Assembly (NCBI RefSeq): GCF_029227915.1
Contig: NC_079886.1
Coordinates: 22,544,501-22,608,500 of the forward strand
Source: Hydractinia symbiolongicarpus
Lineage: Eukaryota > Cnidaria > Hydrozoa > Anthoathecata > Hydractiniidae
Reading direction: 5' to 3'
DNA: 64,000 nucleotides
Under the pieces are notes generated by a model. That model ran no database searches. It worked only from the letters and a program-made list of their open reading frames with translations, and was not told the origin of the DNA. Made by a program: the position numbers and the translations under genes. Each line of letters begins with the position of its first letter. The stretch's first letter is position 1. This document shows positions 11,842-22,849 of the stretch, piece after piece.

Positions 11842-12760
11842 ATGTCAAATACTAGTTATGCTCAGGCACTTGTAACACAGTACAAACACTGGTTTCAGCT
11901 TGGTTTATTACATCATGAAGTTCTGAAAGTCAGTTTACTAGCAGTACTTCACAATTATAACAACCTTCCATCTTACAAAGGTTTGCCATCTGATGCTGTC
12001 CAGCTGTTTGATAGACTTAACAATAAAACAAATCACAAAAAAATAAAAAAGCTTCTAAATAAAGGCATAATAAAACAAGATCAATTTGATTTGATATACC
12101 CAAAAGGGGGTGCTACCGATTCTACGAAATTTGACATAACTCTGATTGTCGTACTTCTCAGGAACTGTACTAATCTACCACCTCCTGTGCAGGGATGGGA
12201 TGTAAAATACCCTTCAGTAAATGACCAGTCGTTGGCTGCCTTTGTTATCAGAGCGCGTGAATGGAGGAATTTTCATCATCATACTGATCCTAAAACTATC
12301 ACTGATGTTAAATTTACTGACAGATGGCATGAGGGTGCTAAAATTGCTGTTGCTCTTGGATATACAGGTGATATTAATGCATTTATGTTGGTTAGTTTGG
12401 ATAGTGAAAGAACATCCATTTCAATGTTGTTAATTGAACTACTATGCAAAGAAATGGTTCCACTAGTTAATCATGTTTCCAATATTTCAACAATGATTTT
12501 TAACAACAAAAGACAAACTGAAGCTAATGCAGTGGCCATAACGGGCATAAAAAGAAAACTTGATGATCCTGACCGACCAATCCCTGATTTCATTATTCCT
12601 ACAATAGCATCACTAGAAGAGACTGTAGCTGTTCTGCAAAATGCTGTTAATGTGCAGAGCATGCGCACAGAGGAGCTTAATGCTATATTGTATTTAGCGT
12701 TTACTCGGTTTGAGTATATTCAAAAAAATATGCACAAAGAAGAATTATATTTGGAAAGCA
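11842..12760 (+). CDS. Exon with DZIP3-like HEPN domain
   Basis: This exon follows a TTTTAG acceptor and begins with ATG. It encodes 306 codons and ends at a GTAAGT donor (12,761). Hallmarks of the DZIP3-like HEPN family are visible: a KGIIKQDQFDLIYP segment (~74-87), DSTKFDITLIVVLLRN (~93-108), then the RNFHHH motif at residues 142-147, which fits the catalytic R-x4-H of HEPN ribonucleases. A helical C-terminal part (~250-306) may form a coiled coil. HEPN domains are small helical bundles, often RNases or protein-interaction modules in stress and immune proteins; whether this one cuts RNA is unknown. Reading past the donor gives only six extra residues and a stop, so splicing is the better model. 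The start could be further upstream if a coding exon precedes it. Confidence 0.85.
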
Positions 12761-14164
12761 GTAAGTATATTGCTATTTAATTTCGGGAAAAGGAATTATC
12801 CTAGCGGTTGCAATTTACCCACTGTGAAAATCGAGTTTGCCCACTCCCTTCTCTTTCTTGAGACCATGTGCGAGGCATAGCAAAGGGGTTTTGTATTGTC
12901 TTTCAAAAAAGGTTACAAATGCAACCATTTTGTTTTCTATCTTTTCTGGACATTTAATTTATTGACCTTAGACTCATTAAGCCCTAGTTACAATAGTCTG
13001 GTACAGTTTTAAGACTGGTCCATGGCAGCTAATATCTTTGTAAGGCTGAGTGTTGGGCCCATTTACATATATAAACATGTTACCAGAGTCACAAGTTCTT
13101 ACACACAATTCGTTGCCTGGATCACTTAACCTATTAAATTTATGAAGAATCTTTTGAATAATTTATCATTTTAAGGATAATCTCGTTATGATAAGAGTTA
13201 TTTCTTTTATGTGTCTCTTTGGTGTGGTATAAATTGCTTAATTTTTTTTGACTGTGTCTGTTGTGTGTGTGTATATATTATTGTTCTTGATCATGTTTAA
13301 AAATGTGTGACATTTTTTGATTAGCAATTTTTTATGTTTTTTAAAACAAATGCAATGAATTTAGATTTCTTGGCCTGACTTATTTCCAATTTTAAAAACT
13401 ACCATAACTTGTTAATGAACTATCAGGACCAGCCTTTTCTTGCATTTTTGAGAGATTTTGTGTGGGTTAAACCGAAATATGTGTCTTGTAGAAAAGTAAC
13501 CCACACAAAGTATACTTATTATAGGAAATTTTACATTGATAAAAAGGAAAGTTACCAGTCAGTCAGGCAAGTATATGGTAGCTGAACATGTGTATATAAT
13601 TTGGAGTAGCAATTTTCTGGCTGGATGAGGTGGTTTCTGTGGGATACATTTAGCAAAAAAATTTTCAAGGCACATTTTACCATTATTGATGCAACCTACA
13701 TATCTAATTTTGATGGCGTTTTTAACGTGTTGATGCAAATTTGGATGTTCTATATAACATTGCAGTGAATTATTCTAAATATTGGAGAAAATTCTGTGGG
13801 TTACTGCCAAAAAAAAATAATTTTTGAAATCAAGACAATGACATGTGCTTGATACATCAATTCACTCTTTTTTATGTTTTCTTTATCAAGTTGCACTTAC
13901 TGTCAATAGTAATATGTTTGAAGTGACAATTGTGGTTTACGTTTATAATTATCAAATATCGATCTTCTAATAACTTTAATAATAATCATACAGCAAATAA
14001 CAAACTAAGAAACACATAAAAAGAACATCATTAATCTCAAATAGAATTTCATGATGATCAACGTATATGAGATTACAAAAATTGGCATGTAAAATACACA
14101 ACTCTTTTTGAATGTTCACCCCCACTCCTATAATATTGAAAATTACTTAGTTAAATGTTATATC

Positions 14165-17100
14165 ATCATCATCATCATTCTCGGCTTAACGTCCGTTTTC
14201 CATGCTAGCATGGGTTGGACGGGGTATATTAATGACCCTCTTCCAATCTGATCTAGACTGTGTTAGATCTAAACTCAACTTCCTCTCTATCAAGTCTGTC
14301 CTTATAACCTCCTGCCAAGTCTTTCTCGGTCTGCCTCTGGGCTTTGCCCCAGGAACTATTAAGTCTCTACACTTTCTTACCCAATTATCCTCCTCCATTC
14401 TTTCCAAGTGCCCTAGCCAATTCAATCTTCTTATCTGGATAACATCTTTAATTCTACAGAGACTTAGCCTGCTTCTTAGCTCATCTGAACTCTTTCTGTC
14501 TCTCAGACTGGCATTACACATCCACCTAACCATTCTCATATCATTCCTTTCTAAACGGTCAAGATCTTCCTGCTTCACTGCCCATGTCTCACTACCGTAC
14601 AACATAACACTTCTTACACAGGCCTCATACAACCTACCTTTTACCTCAATTGACAGGACTCTGCTAGTCAATAAAGGAAGTAACTCTCTAAACTTTTTCC
14701 AAGCAGAACCTATCCTGCAAGTAACACTTCTTCCAACACCCCCTTCACTGCCCAACATATCACCTAAGTAACAGAAGTTCTTAACTATCTCTAACGAGCC
14801 ACTGTTGTACATCATTAAAGCTGGAAATACTTCATTCTCTATAATCTCACCTTTGCAACGCTTGCATACAAACTGTATGCCAGCTCTTAACCTTCCACTA
14901 ATACTACTGCACTTCTTATGTACCCAATGCTTGCAAGTCTGACAAAAAATTGAGTTACTACCAACCCCTTTCCTGCAAACTCCACAAGGCCACTTTCCAA
15001 CTACAAGGTCACACTTGGCTGCAATGCTACTTATCATGACTTTAGACTTTGCTGTGTTTACCTTCAGCCCTTTCTCTTCTAGTCCTTTCTTCCACTTCTC
15101 AAACTTTTCAACTAATTCTTCCATCGACTCTGCTATGAGAACCAAATCATCTGCATACAATAACTCCCATGGGCAACCTGTTCTGAACTCCATCGACAGC
15201 GCTTCTAAGACTAGAATAAACAACAAAGGACTAAGTACAGAACCCTGATGTACACCAACATTTACACTAAATTCATCACTAAGTGAATCGTTAATCCTGA
15301 CACGACTTCTAGCATTGCTGTACATAGACTGAACCATCGTAACTAGCCACTCATCCACACCTAATTTTCTCATAGCCCACCAAATAACTTTACGTGGCAC
15401 TCTATCAAAAGCTTTCTCTAAATCTACAAAGGCAAAATAGAGATTCTTTCTCTTTCCTAAATACTTTTCCTGAAGCTGTCTGAGTAAAAATATTGCATCT
15501 GTAGTGCCACGCCCTGGAACAAAACCAAATTGCATCTTATCTATATCAATTCTTTCTCTAAGTAACTTATCAATCACTCTTTCAATAACTTTCATTACTT
15601 GATCAACCAACTTCAAACCTCTATAGTTACCCCTTTCTAATGCATCACCCTTGCCCTTGAAACAATTCACTATTACACTCGACTGCCACTCACTCGGAAT
15701 AGCACCATCCTTTATAATCTGGTTAGCAAGACTTGTAATAAGCTCAACTCCAATATATCCAGATGCTTTTACCATCTCTGCTACAATACCTGATACTCCT
15801 GCAGCCTTGCCAATCTTCATTTTCCTAATAGCCTCCACTACCCATTCTGTCTTGATCTGCATGGCTGGCCCTTCTACGACATCATCATCAGACAAATTAT
15901 CCTCGTCCCAATCAAACTCAGTGTTAAGCAACCTCTGATAATGATTCTTCCAAGCTACCCTTTTCTCCTCCTCTGTGCTAGCCAAAACACCTTCATCATT
16001 ACGTATACACTTCTCACCTACAATATCTTGATTAGTCTTCTTCATTTGCTTTGCTATCTTGAATACCTCATTGCGCTGGTCTTCCCTTCTTAACACATCT
16101 GCAAATCTGTTTCTCTCTGCTTCTGATTTTGCCTTATACACTGCTGTACGAGCCCGACGCTTAGCTTCTAAGTAAATATTTTTACTACCACCTGACTTCC
16201 ACTCTTTCCAAAGTTTCCTCTTTTCCTTTATACACTGGTCAACCTCATTATTCCACCACCAGGTCTGTCTATGTCTAGCTGGTCCTTTCGTCCACCCACA
16301 GGTATCATCAGAAGCTTCTAGAAGACAATTCTTCAAAGTAGTCCAAGTACTTTCAACATTGTCACTATCACATTGACTATTGTAGGCTAACTGCTGAACT
16401 TTTGCACTAAATTGTCTTGCTACAATCTCTTCCTTCAGCTTCCAGACTTTTCGACGGGGCCTGTACTTTCCCTTGGCTTCTCTGACACTCTTCAAGATAA
16501 TATCACAAACCAGCAACCTATGCTGGGAAACACACTCTTCCCCCGATATAACTTTCACGTCCTTCACCACTTTCTTGTCTGACTTTCTAACCAAAAAGTA
16601 ATCTATCTGTGTCTTACAACCACCTGACTCATATGTTATCAGCCTACTCTGTCTCTTACTGAATGATGTGTTGCAAACCACCATGTCCGTTGCCATTCCA
16701 AACTCAAGCAATCTCTCCCCTTCCTTATTTCTGCTTCCAAATCCATAGCCTCCATGCACACCTCTATAACCTTCAGATGACTTCCCAACATGACCATTAA
16801 AGTCGCCGCCCACCATGACAAGTTCAGTGTCTCCAAACTTTGATGTGACTGCTATTAACTCATCATAAAACTTATCTTTATCTTCCTCACTGAGTCCACA
16901 CTGTGGAGCATAAACTGACAGAAAAGTGACAATCCTATTACCTATCAAAAACTTTATCACTATAATACGACTATTAACACGCATAACATCTATTACTTTT
17001 TCTACCCACTTCTCTGCAACGAATATGCCAACTCCTCCATATCCATCACTATTACCAATCCAAAAAAGCTTATACCTTGCCCTCCTACCTTCCACAAATC

Positions 17101-17400
17101 TCACTGAAGCTCCTCTCCACCTAACTTCCTGAACACAACACATATCAACAGATCTACGTTCTAACATTTCAACTACTTCACCTGCTCTACCTCTCAGAGT
17201 ACCAACATTTAGACTAGCCATCCTCAACCTAGTGTTATCTACCTTGTGATGTGATAGCTGGGTAACGGTCTGACGACGCTCACATCTGACATCTGTCCTA
17301 CCGTGCGCGACACCTTCACTCCTTAGAGTTCCAGCCCCGTTTACGCAGTTTGTCTGATTAACTATTCTTACGGCCATTAATAAAGAGTTTGATATGATAT
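14165..17400 (-). mobile_element. Nearly full-length RTE-like LINE in intron 1, antisense
   Basis: A single long open frame (14186-17377 or 17407) ends close to a 3' tail of TGA/ATC trinucleotides (14,163-14,180), the same tail as the truncated copy at 5.8 kb. The element lies antisense inside the first intron of the HEPN-NTPase gene, where it would not be spliced into the mRNA. The uninterrupted frame suggests a young insertion that may still be competent. The exact 5' end is uncertain, and I saw no clear target-site duplication. Confidence 0.85.
14186..17377 (-). CDS. LINE polyprotein: endonuclease, reverse transcriptase, zinc finger
   Basis: About 1,063 codons from ATG at 17377 (another ATG at 17407 adds ten). 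The N-terminus is an APE-type endonuclease: MASLNVGTLRGR, GGDFNGHVG, a TQIDYFLVRK segment and a SQHRLL histidine. The reverse transcriptase follows with YRGLKLVDQVMKV, FGFVPGRGTTDAIF, FVDLEKAFDRVPR, HQGSVLSPLLF and the catalytic YADD. Just after the RT palm/thumb is a Cys/His finger (CGVCRKGVGSNSIFCQTC, then HWVHKKC and CKRC) like a PHD-type zinc finger. A C-terminal region with LNWLGHLERM follows. The enzyme would nick target DNA and copy its own RNA there. Assignment to an RTE-type clade rests on endonuclease and RT sequence and on the simple-repeat tail. The frame is unbroken, so it could be expressed. Confidence 0.85.
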   Translation of the reverse strand: MAVRIVNQTNCVNGAGTLRSEGVAHGRTDVRCERRQTVTQLSHHKVDNTRLRMASLNVGTLRGRAGEVVEMLERRSVDMCCVQEVRWRGASVRFVEGRRARYKLFWIGNSDGYGGVGIFVAEKWVEKVIDVMRVNSRIIVIKFLIGNRIVTFLSVYAPQCGLSEEDKDKFYDELIAVTSKFGDTELVMVGGDFNGHVGKSSEGYRGVHGGYGFGSRNKEGERLLEFGMATDMVVCNTSFSKRQSRLITYESGGCKTQIDYFLVRKSDKKVVKDVKVISGEECVSQHRLLVCDIILKSVREAKGKYRPRRKVWKLKEEIVARQFSAKVQQLAYNSQCDSDNVESTWTTLKNCLLEASDDTCGWTKGPARHRQTWWWNNEVDQCIKEKRKLWKEWKSGGSKNIYLEAKRRARTAVYKAKSEAERNRFADVLRREDQRNEVFKIAKQMKKTNQDIVGEKCIRNDEGVLASTEEEKRVAWKNHYQRLLNTEFDWDEDNLSDDDVVEGPAMQIKTEWVVEAIRKMKIGKAAGVSGIVAEMVKASGYIGVELITSLANQIIKDGAIPSEWQSSVIVNCFKGKGDALERGNYRGLKLVDQVMKVIERVIDKLLRERIDIDKMQFGFVPGRGTTDAIFLLRQLQEKYLGKRKNLYFAFVDLEKAFDRVPRKVIWWAMRKLGVDEWLVTMVQSMYSNARSRVRINDSLSDEFSVNVGVHQGSVLSPLLFILVLEALSMEFRTGCPWELLYADDLVLIAESMEELVEKFEKWKKGLEEKGLKVNTAKSKVMISSIAAKCDLVVGKWPCGVCRKGVGSNSIFCQTCKHWVHKKCSSISGRLRAGIQFVCKRCKGEIIENEVFPALMMYNSGSLEIVKNFCYLGDMLGSEGGVGRSVTCRIGSAWKKFRELLPLLTSRVLSIEVKGRLYEACVRSVMLYGSETWAVKQEDLDRLERNDMRMVRWMCNASLRDRKSSDELRSRLSLCRIKDVIQIRRLNWLGHLERMEEDNWVRKCRDLIVPGAKPRGRPRKTWQEVIRTDLIERKLSLDLTQSRSDWKRVINIPRPTHASMENGR

Positions 17401-17564
17401 ATATCATATAGTATATGATGGAAGTATTAATTATTTCTGATCAATCATGACTACTTTAAATTATACCCTGAATTATTTTTCTTTTTACCATAGTTTATAT
17501 ATCTATATTATTTTTCTAAAACGTAAATTAAATATTATACAGTTTGTTCTTACTAATTCCAATT

Positions 17565-18010
17565 GTTCTATATTCTAGCGTTACAAGCATTGTCAAGTGA
17601 TTTTAGAACATGGTCAATGGGAGATTGTACTATAATGCAGATGCTTGGCTCTTATAGGGAACTCTGTGAAGAAATTAGTTACAAAAATTTAAAAATAGAA
17701 GAAAGGATTAGGAGTTGACAGTGAATGCAGCAAAATCTAAAATAATAATTAGTAGCAAAAAAGTCAGGTATAATCTTAAAGATGAAAAGTGGCCTTGTGT
17801 AGTATACAAGAATGGGGTTGGTAGTGACTGTCAGACTTTTTTAGTTTGTATGTTAACATTACTTAGGTAAGATCTTAGACCATAGAAGTATATCTTGCCC
17901 CCATGACACAACAACAATAATTAGAGGTATTTGAGAACTTCTTTTCTACTAGTTAGGTAATACAATGTGGTATGGTAGTAAAGGAGGAGAAGGGGTTAAA
18001 GTAGTTTATT
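17565..18010 (+). pseudogene. Old LINE fragment, head-to-head with the intact copy
   Basis: On the plus strand, scattered frames match the reverse transcriptase-to-finger part of the LINE next door: an EFRT-like and AESMEELV-like stretch near 17,600-17,690, then NAAKSKIIISS and EKWPCVVYKNGVGSDCQTF at 17,720-17,840. The match fades by about 18,010. Divergence is much higher than between the two other copies, with several frame breaks, so it is an older insertion in the opposite orientation. Confidence 0.7.
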
Positions 18011-18598
18011 TATAAGTACCTTCTCTCCAATTAATTTCAAAATGTTTTCTTTGATAATTTAGTTTTTCTGTCACAAAAATGAGTATGTGTGCTCATTGAT
18101 ATCCAAAGTTTAGGAAAAATGCATTTTTAGAAAGACAGTTAAGTGCATGTTTATGTAATTTATAATCCTGCATATCTTTTCTTGAAAACATGGAATATCT
18201 TGACGCATAGAAGGCATCCTTGTCACATTGTTGGATTTTGTAGTAACCAAAATTAACATGTTTTGTAATGTATAATCTCCTGCTGTGACTAATTAACAAG
18301 AATTTTTAAGAGTTATTTAAAATGTCACATAATTTTGGACCATGATCCATGGATATAGCTTGTGAAGAAATTGTTTGTGAGAGAAAACGTTTGTTTTAGG
18401 TCCTTGTGAATTGTGTAAAGTGCAAAGGTTGGGATAGGGCAAAATTTTCAAATTAAAGAATGCAAAATAATAACCAATTTTATACTGAATTTACAGTTAA
18501 TGATTCCCAAACATTAATTCCATATTCTTTTCTTTTGTTTCGCATTCAGGCAGTAAGGAAAGGCTCTTCAGGAAAGCTTTAATTTTATTCTAATTTAG

Positions 18599-18697
18599 AT
18601 CCATGCGATGTTGATGGTTATTCTCTACCAGAGGATTCTTTTAATCCAAATGAGACAGCTTTAGAAGAAGAAATGGAAATAGCTCAAGGATTGCTTG
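18599..18697 (+). CDS. Small linker exon of the HEPN-NTPase gene
   Basis: This 99-base exon lies between a TAATTTAG acceptor (18,597-18,598) and a GTAATA donor (18,698). It enters and leaves in phase 1, matching the neighbouring exons. It encodes an acidic linker (residues 307-339; DGYSLPEDSFNPNETALEEE) joining the HEPN part to the NTPase part. The phase match on both sides is the main support, as no domain is recognisable. Being symmetric (phase 1-1), it could be skipped without changing frame. Confidence 0.7.
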
Positions 18698-19756
18698 GTA
18701 ATAATTTGTACTAATCCTGTTTACATTATTGTTATTTCCTGCATTATCTAACTGAATATGACAAGAATGAATTCTGTTAAACAGGTACACAACCTGTTTG
18801 CTACGGTTTAGTTGGCAGCAACCCTTTTAAAATTCAAAAATGAAATTTTCACATAATTAGATATGTTCAGACTAATTTTTTCTGTGTATGATTTTGTAGC
18901 CATAACACTTATCTTTCAACAGAAATATCCTGTTTAAACAATTCCTCTTTAAACGTAAACGTTGTGAATAAGTAATTATTCAGCTTCAACTTCTGATAGC
19001 ATTTTTCTTTTTCATTAAAATTTTTAGACATGTTTGGGAAATTATGCAGCTATGATAGGGTGTGTGGAAATATAAATTTACTTTGTATACTTTTCCTTTA
19101 ACAACAACTGTTTTATGCATCAGAGGTTGTTACCCAAAATTCTTTCAAAATGTACAAAAGCCTATTGTTTGAGAAATACGAATGAGCAAAAAAATTCCCC
19201 ACAACCTTTTAACTTGGTTAACCCAAAGTTCATTTAAAAACAAAAACTAGTAAAAATCATGTAGTTATGGAAGCTCGTTAAAGTCAATTTTTTTCTTGTT
19301 TATAATACATTTTTAATTTAGATAATAAAGTCAAAGTCATTTTCATACGTGTTAAGGACCATGTTTTGGGAATTAGTAAAGAAAAACTTTTATACATAAA
19401 CACTGAGTAAATAATGCAGTTGTTTGGACAGCTAAGAAAAAGTAACTGCCACCTTAAAGTGTGGTTTCCAAAAGAACTAAGATTGTGCAACAGCGATACG
19501 ACATAACATTCCCCATTACTATTTTTATGCAATATATATACATTAAAGTGATACAACAATGTGTACATCACTGTTATGAAAACTTATCATATTATCCATG
19601 CCCATACATTTGTTACAGACTTTTAGGAAATGCCAGGACTTTAGCTAAAATAGCTTTTTTAGTTTGGTGAATAAAAAACTTGAATCAACTTTATGTACAA
19701 ATAAAGCAAACAATAATAAATACTAGGTTATAATTTTGTTTATATTGTTTACTCAG

Positions 19757-22310
19757 ATAAAGACCTGTCGCTACATGGCACAAAGCGTGTTAACATTGGG
19801 ACATCAAGTGTGCTGACCTACACAAACTCTATAGCATATCAAAATTTAAAGGATTTCAATCCAAGTTTACCATCTGTCATTGAATGCGTAACCAGTGGTA
19901 ACAAAATAGTACAGCAATTACATTGCTCAGAATATGAGAACATATGTGAAACATTTGTAAACGAATATTTTTGTTGGAATGATGGTGAAGTTATAAGTGA
20001 GAGCATACAATTTCCCCCAGAATATATCTTTAACAATGGTGTTTCTAAAACAGCTGCCTTGTTCAAAAACGCTGGTCTTTGTGTTGCGATTACGCATTAT
20101 GATTGTATGGCACATCTTTGTTTTCTTGGATACAAAGCAAGTGACATTCATAAAATGTCTTGTTCACATTACCAATGTGACTGCAAGGATAGGATTTTAG
20201 TATACAATTTTCGCTATAATGCCATCATAAATGTCAGGTATACTGAAAAAACTAAATTGGATGATGTGTTAAAGCAGTTGAAGCAAGGTGATGAAGAGCT
20301 TAGATTATTTTGCCTTTTGCATAAAAGTCTTATCATGGATAGCAATATATGTATAATCAATTCTGTTGCTGCACCTAATCTCAAGGGGAGTGTTGATGAT
20401 GAAATTGGACGTCTTATTCTAAGTAAAAAAGCATTATCCAGTTCTAAGGAAGTTGAGAAGTGGATCAAATCACACATTCATTACTGGCCATCAAGAAAAA
20501 AGATTCCAGAGCAGAAGAAAAAGGATGTATTCATGAAAATTCTCCAATCCATATTAGGGTTTATGTCAACTCGTGAATTGCCTAATGTCCCACGGCTGCA
20601 AGCCGATGTGCACGAGAAGATAAATATGGTTATGTTGACTGCAGAGCAATTGCGGATTTTGCATAGTGAGGAAAGTAAAAAGATTATTTTGGGTGGCTAC
20701 GGCAGTGGAAAAACCTTTGTTGGTCAGTATCACATTCCTCTCATTGTCGAATCCAGTATTGTTAAAAGTGTGGTGTATTATATTTGTTTCAACGATGTTC
20801 CCTTGTTGAAGCACAACATCCAAACTTTCATCGATTCTTTGCATAAAGAGAAACAGTGCCTTGTTACAGTTTTCTGCAAAGATATAAGTGATATGATGAA
20901 CGAGTTAAACATTTTAAACAAACCTAACATCTCGCACTGTCTGCAAGCTCTTGCATCAAAACACAAACATAAATATAATAAAGTACATGTTATATTCGAT
21001 GAAGTGGATTGTGAGTTGTTACACTTTAGTCAAGCAGTCACGATCAAATCCATTATTCAAAGCAATGCCATGTTTAAAGATTCATATATTGTCATTCTTT
21101 CCAGACCGATGGAAAAACATAGAGAGTACTGTTGCACTGGAAGAAGACTTTCTCATGGAAAGTATCAATACTCAGAAACTGGCATGGCATGTATGAAACT
21201 AACCAAATGTATGAGAACTACCAAAGAGAATTTTTTTTTTACCCAAAATAGCATTAAAGCTATCGAGAAGGACAAAATCGTTCTGTATCACCCTGCGATT
21301 GTACATAGTTCCTCTGTAGCTGGACTGGAAACAGATTTTTTCGGATTTTGTCTAGATTCACAACCCAGTGAAAATGAATCTTTAGCTATGGAAGATACTC
21401 AGAGTCAGGACAATGAATTTCGGTCCCTATTTCATAGTGGAATGGACGGTAATCCTCTGCTCAACGACCCCGACAAAATAGACACACTGAGTAAGACTTT
21501 ATCACGAGAAGATTCAGACGATTCTCCACATACAGAGACAAAATTTCATTATACTTCAAGTAGTTGTGTTGGTCATGGGATTATTGGGGAAAAGCCGAAG
21601 TTATTGCTTTTAAAATGTAGCAAATGTCAATCATTTGATGATGTTCAACGAGTTAAGCTCTTAGTTATTGCTTTAGATAGAATTTGTTTGGAAATCAAAG
21701 ACGACTGCTGTAGACTAATTATATGCAATTCCTACAACGAATTTCTGTTGTTTGTCAAAACATTGACTACATTGGAAAAGAATTTTATTGTGTACAGTCC
21801 CTACACTAATTGGAAATTTATTAATCAAGATAACTGCGAATTGCCTTGTCTCCCAGACGGAAACTACAATCTTATTACGACTATACATGGCTTTCGTGGA
21901 ATGGAAGCTGAGCAAGTTGTGGTTTGTATTAATCCAATGGAAGAGCATAAGAGACATTTTTTTGTTGAAAGTGTCAGTCGTTGCACTGGTAACCTCTTTC
22001 TCCTCATTCCATACACGATTGAGCTGTTTAACAAAGATTTACGTCCTTCACTTCAGGGTGTTGTGCAGGAACTGCTTAATTTAAATTGTGAAAGTCAAGA
22101 CGAAAACTGTGTGGATATTGCTGAGTTTTCTTATGTTGAATGTCGCAATGAAGAAGAAACGGTAACTAAGCGAGATTTGACACCGAATATTGAATGCTAC
22201 CAAGTTAATCCAAATGGCATTGAATTAAAAAACATGGTTGTGCCAGAGTCATTGGATATCAATCTGTTGGACGTTGATGAATGTATTCAGGACAAAAGTG
22301 TCTTCTTGAG
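19757..22310 (+). CDS. Large exon with SF1-helicase-like P-loop NTPase
   Basis: This 2,554-base exon runs from a TTTACTCAG acceptor to a GTACGT donor. Residues ~340-620 form an uncharacterised region with many cysteines. The NTPase core follows: a Q-like MLTAEQLRILHSEESKK lead-in, Walker A GGYGSGKT (residues 652-659), and Walker B VIFDEVD (~751-757). After an acidic, serine-rich insert (~868-947) come TTIHGFRGMEAEQVVV (~1047-1062) and SVSRCTGNLFLL (~1078-1089), which resemble SF1 motifs V and VI. I recall this NTPase from many uncharacterised cnidarian proteins, often with HEPN domains. Whether it unwinds nucleic acid or acts as a signalling switch is unknown. The open frame continues only four codons past the donor, consistent with splicing there. 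Confidence 0.88.
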
Positions 22311-22849
22311 GTACGTGTTATGATATTATATATTAAAATTTTTTATATATAATCTTCCAAACATTGTTTAGCTACTCGTTTACCTGGGTAAGATTATACG
22401 GGCGAATTGTTCATTTTAGTGTTTACTTTTATAGCTTTGAATTTATGTATATATATTCTGTTTCATTTGGAGTTTAAGACATAGTCTGCCTTTTTCTTCG
22501 ATCTACTTTGTCTGTATAATGACTGTTTAAGTCGAATTCTTAAGTAGTGACACTGTAAATTAAAGTTGTAATAAAAAGTGTAAACTGCTTCTTTTAAATA
22601 GAAGCAATTGCCCTCCCCCAATAATTCAGAAATATTAAAAAGATCGCAATTCTTATTCTTTAATTACCACAACCGAAAATAAAATCTTTATATTTTATTA
22701 TGTAAATTTTGTAGAAATCTCTTCCCCTCTGGGTCAACCATGACTGGCTTTGGGTGGAAACGTATCGTTCTTCAAACACCTCCCTCCCTCGAAAGCGATC
22801 TTAATTTTTATAAGCCTAAAATCACATATAACTTATTAGTCCATGATGT

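Noticed and set aside
14202-17132. Several plus-strand open frames of 65-189 codons
   Set aside because: They are antisense shadows of the LINE reading frame, rich in Ser/Leu as expected from its complement.
19839-22084. Open frames on the minus strand and the other plus frames within the NTPase exon
   Set aside because: They overlap a strongly supported exon and show no domain of their own.
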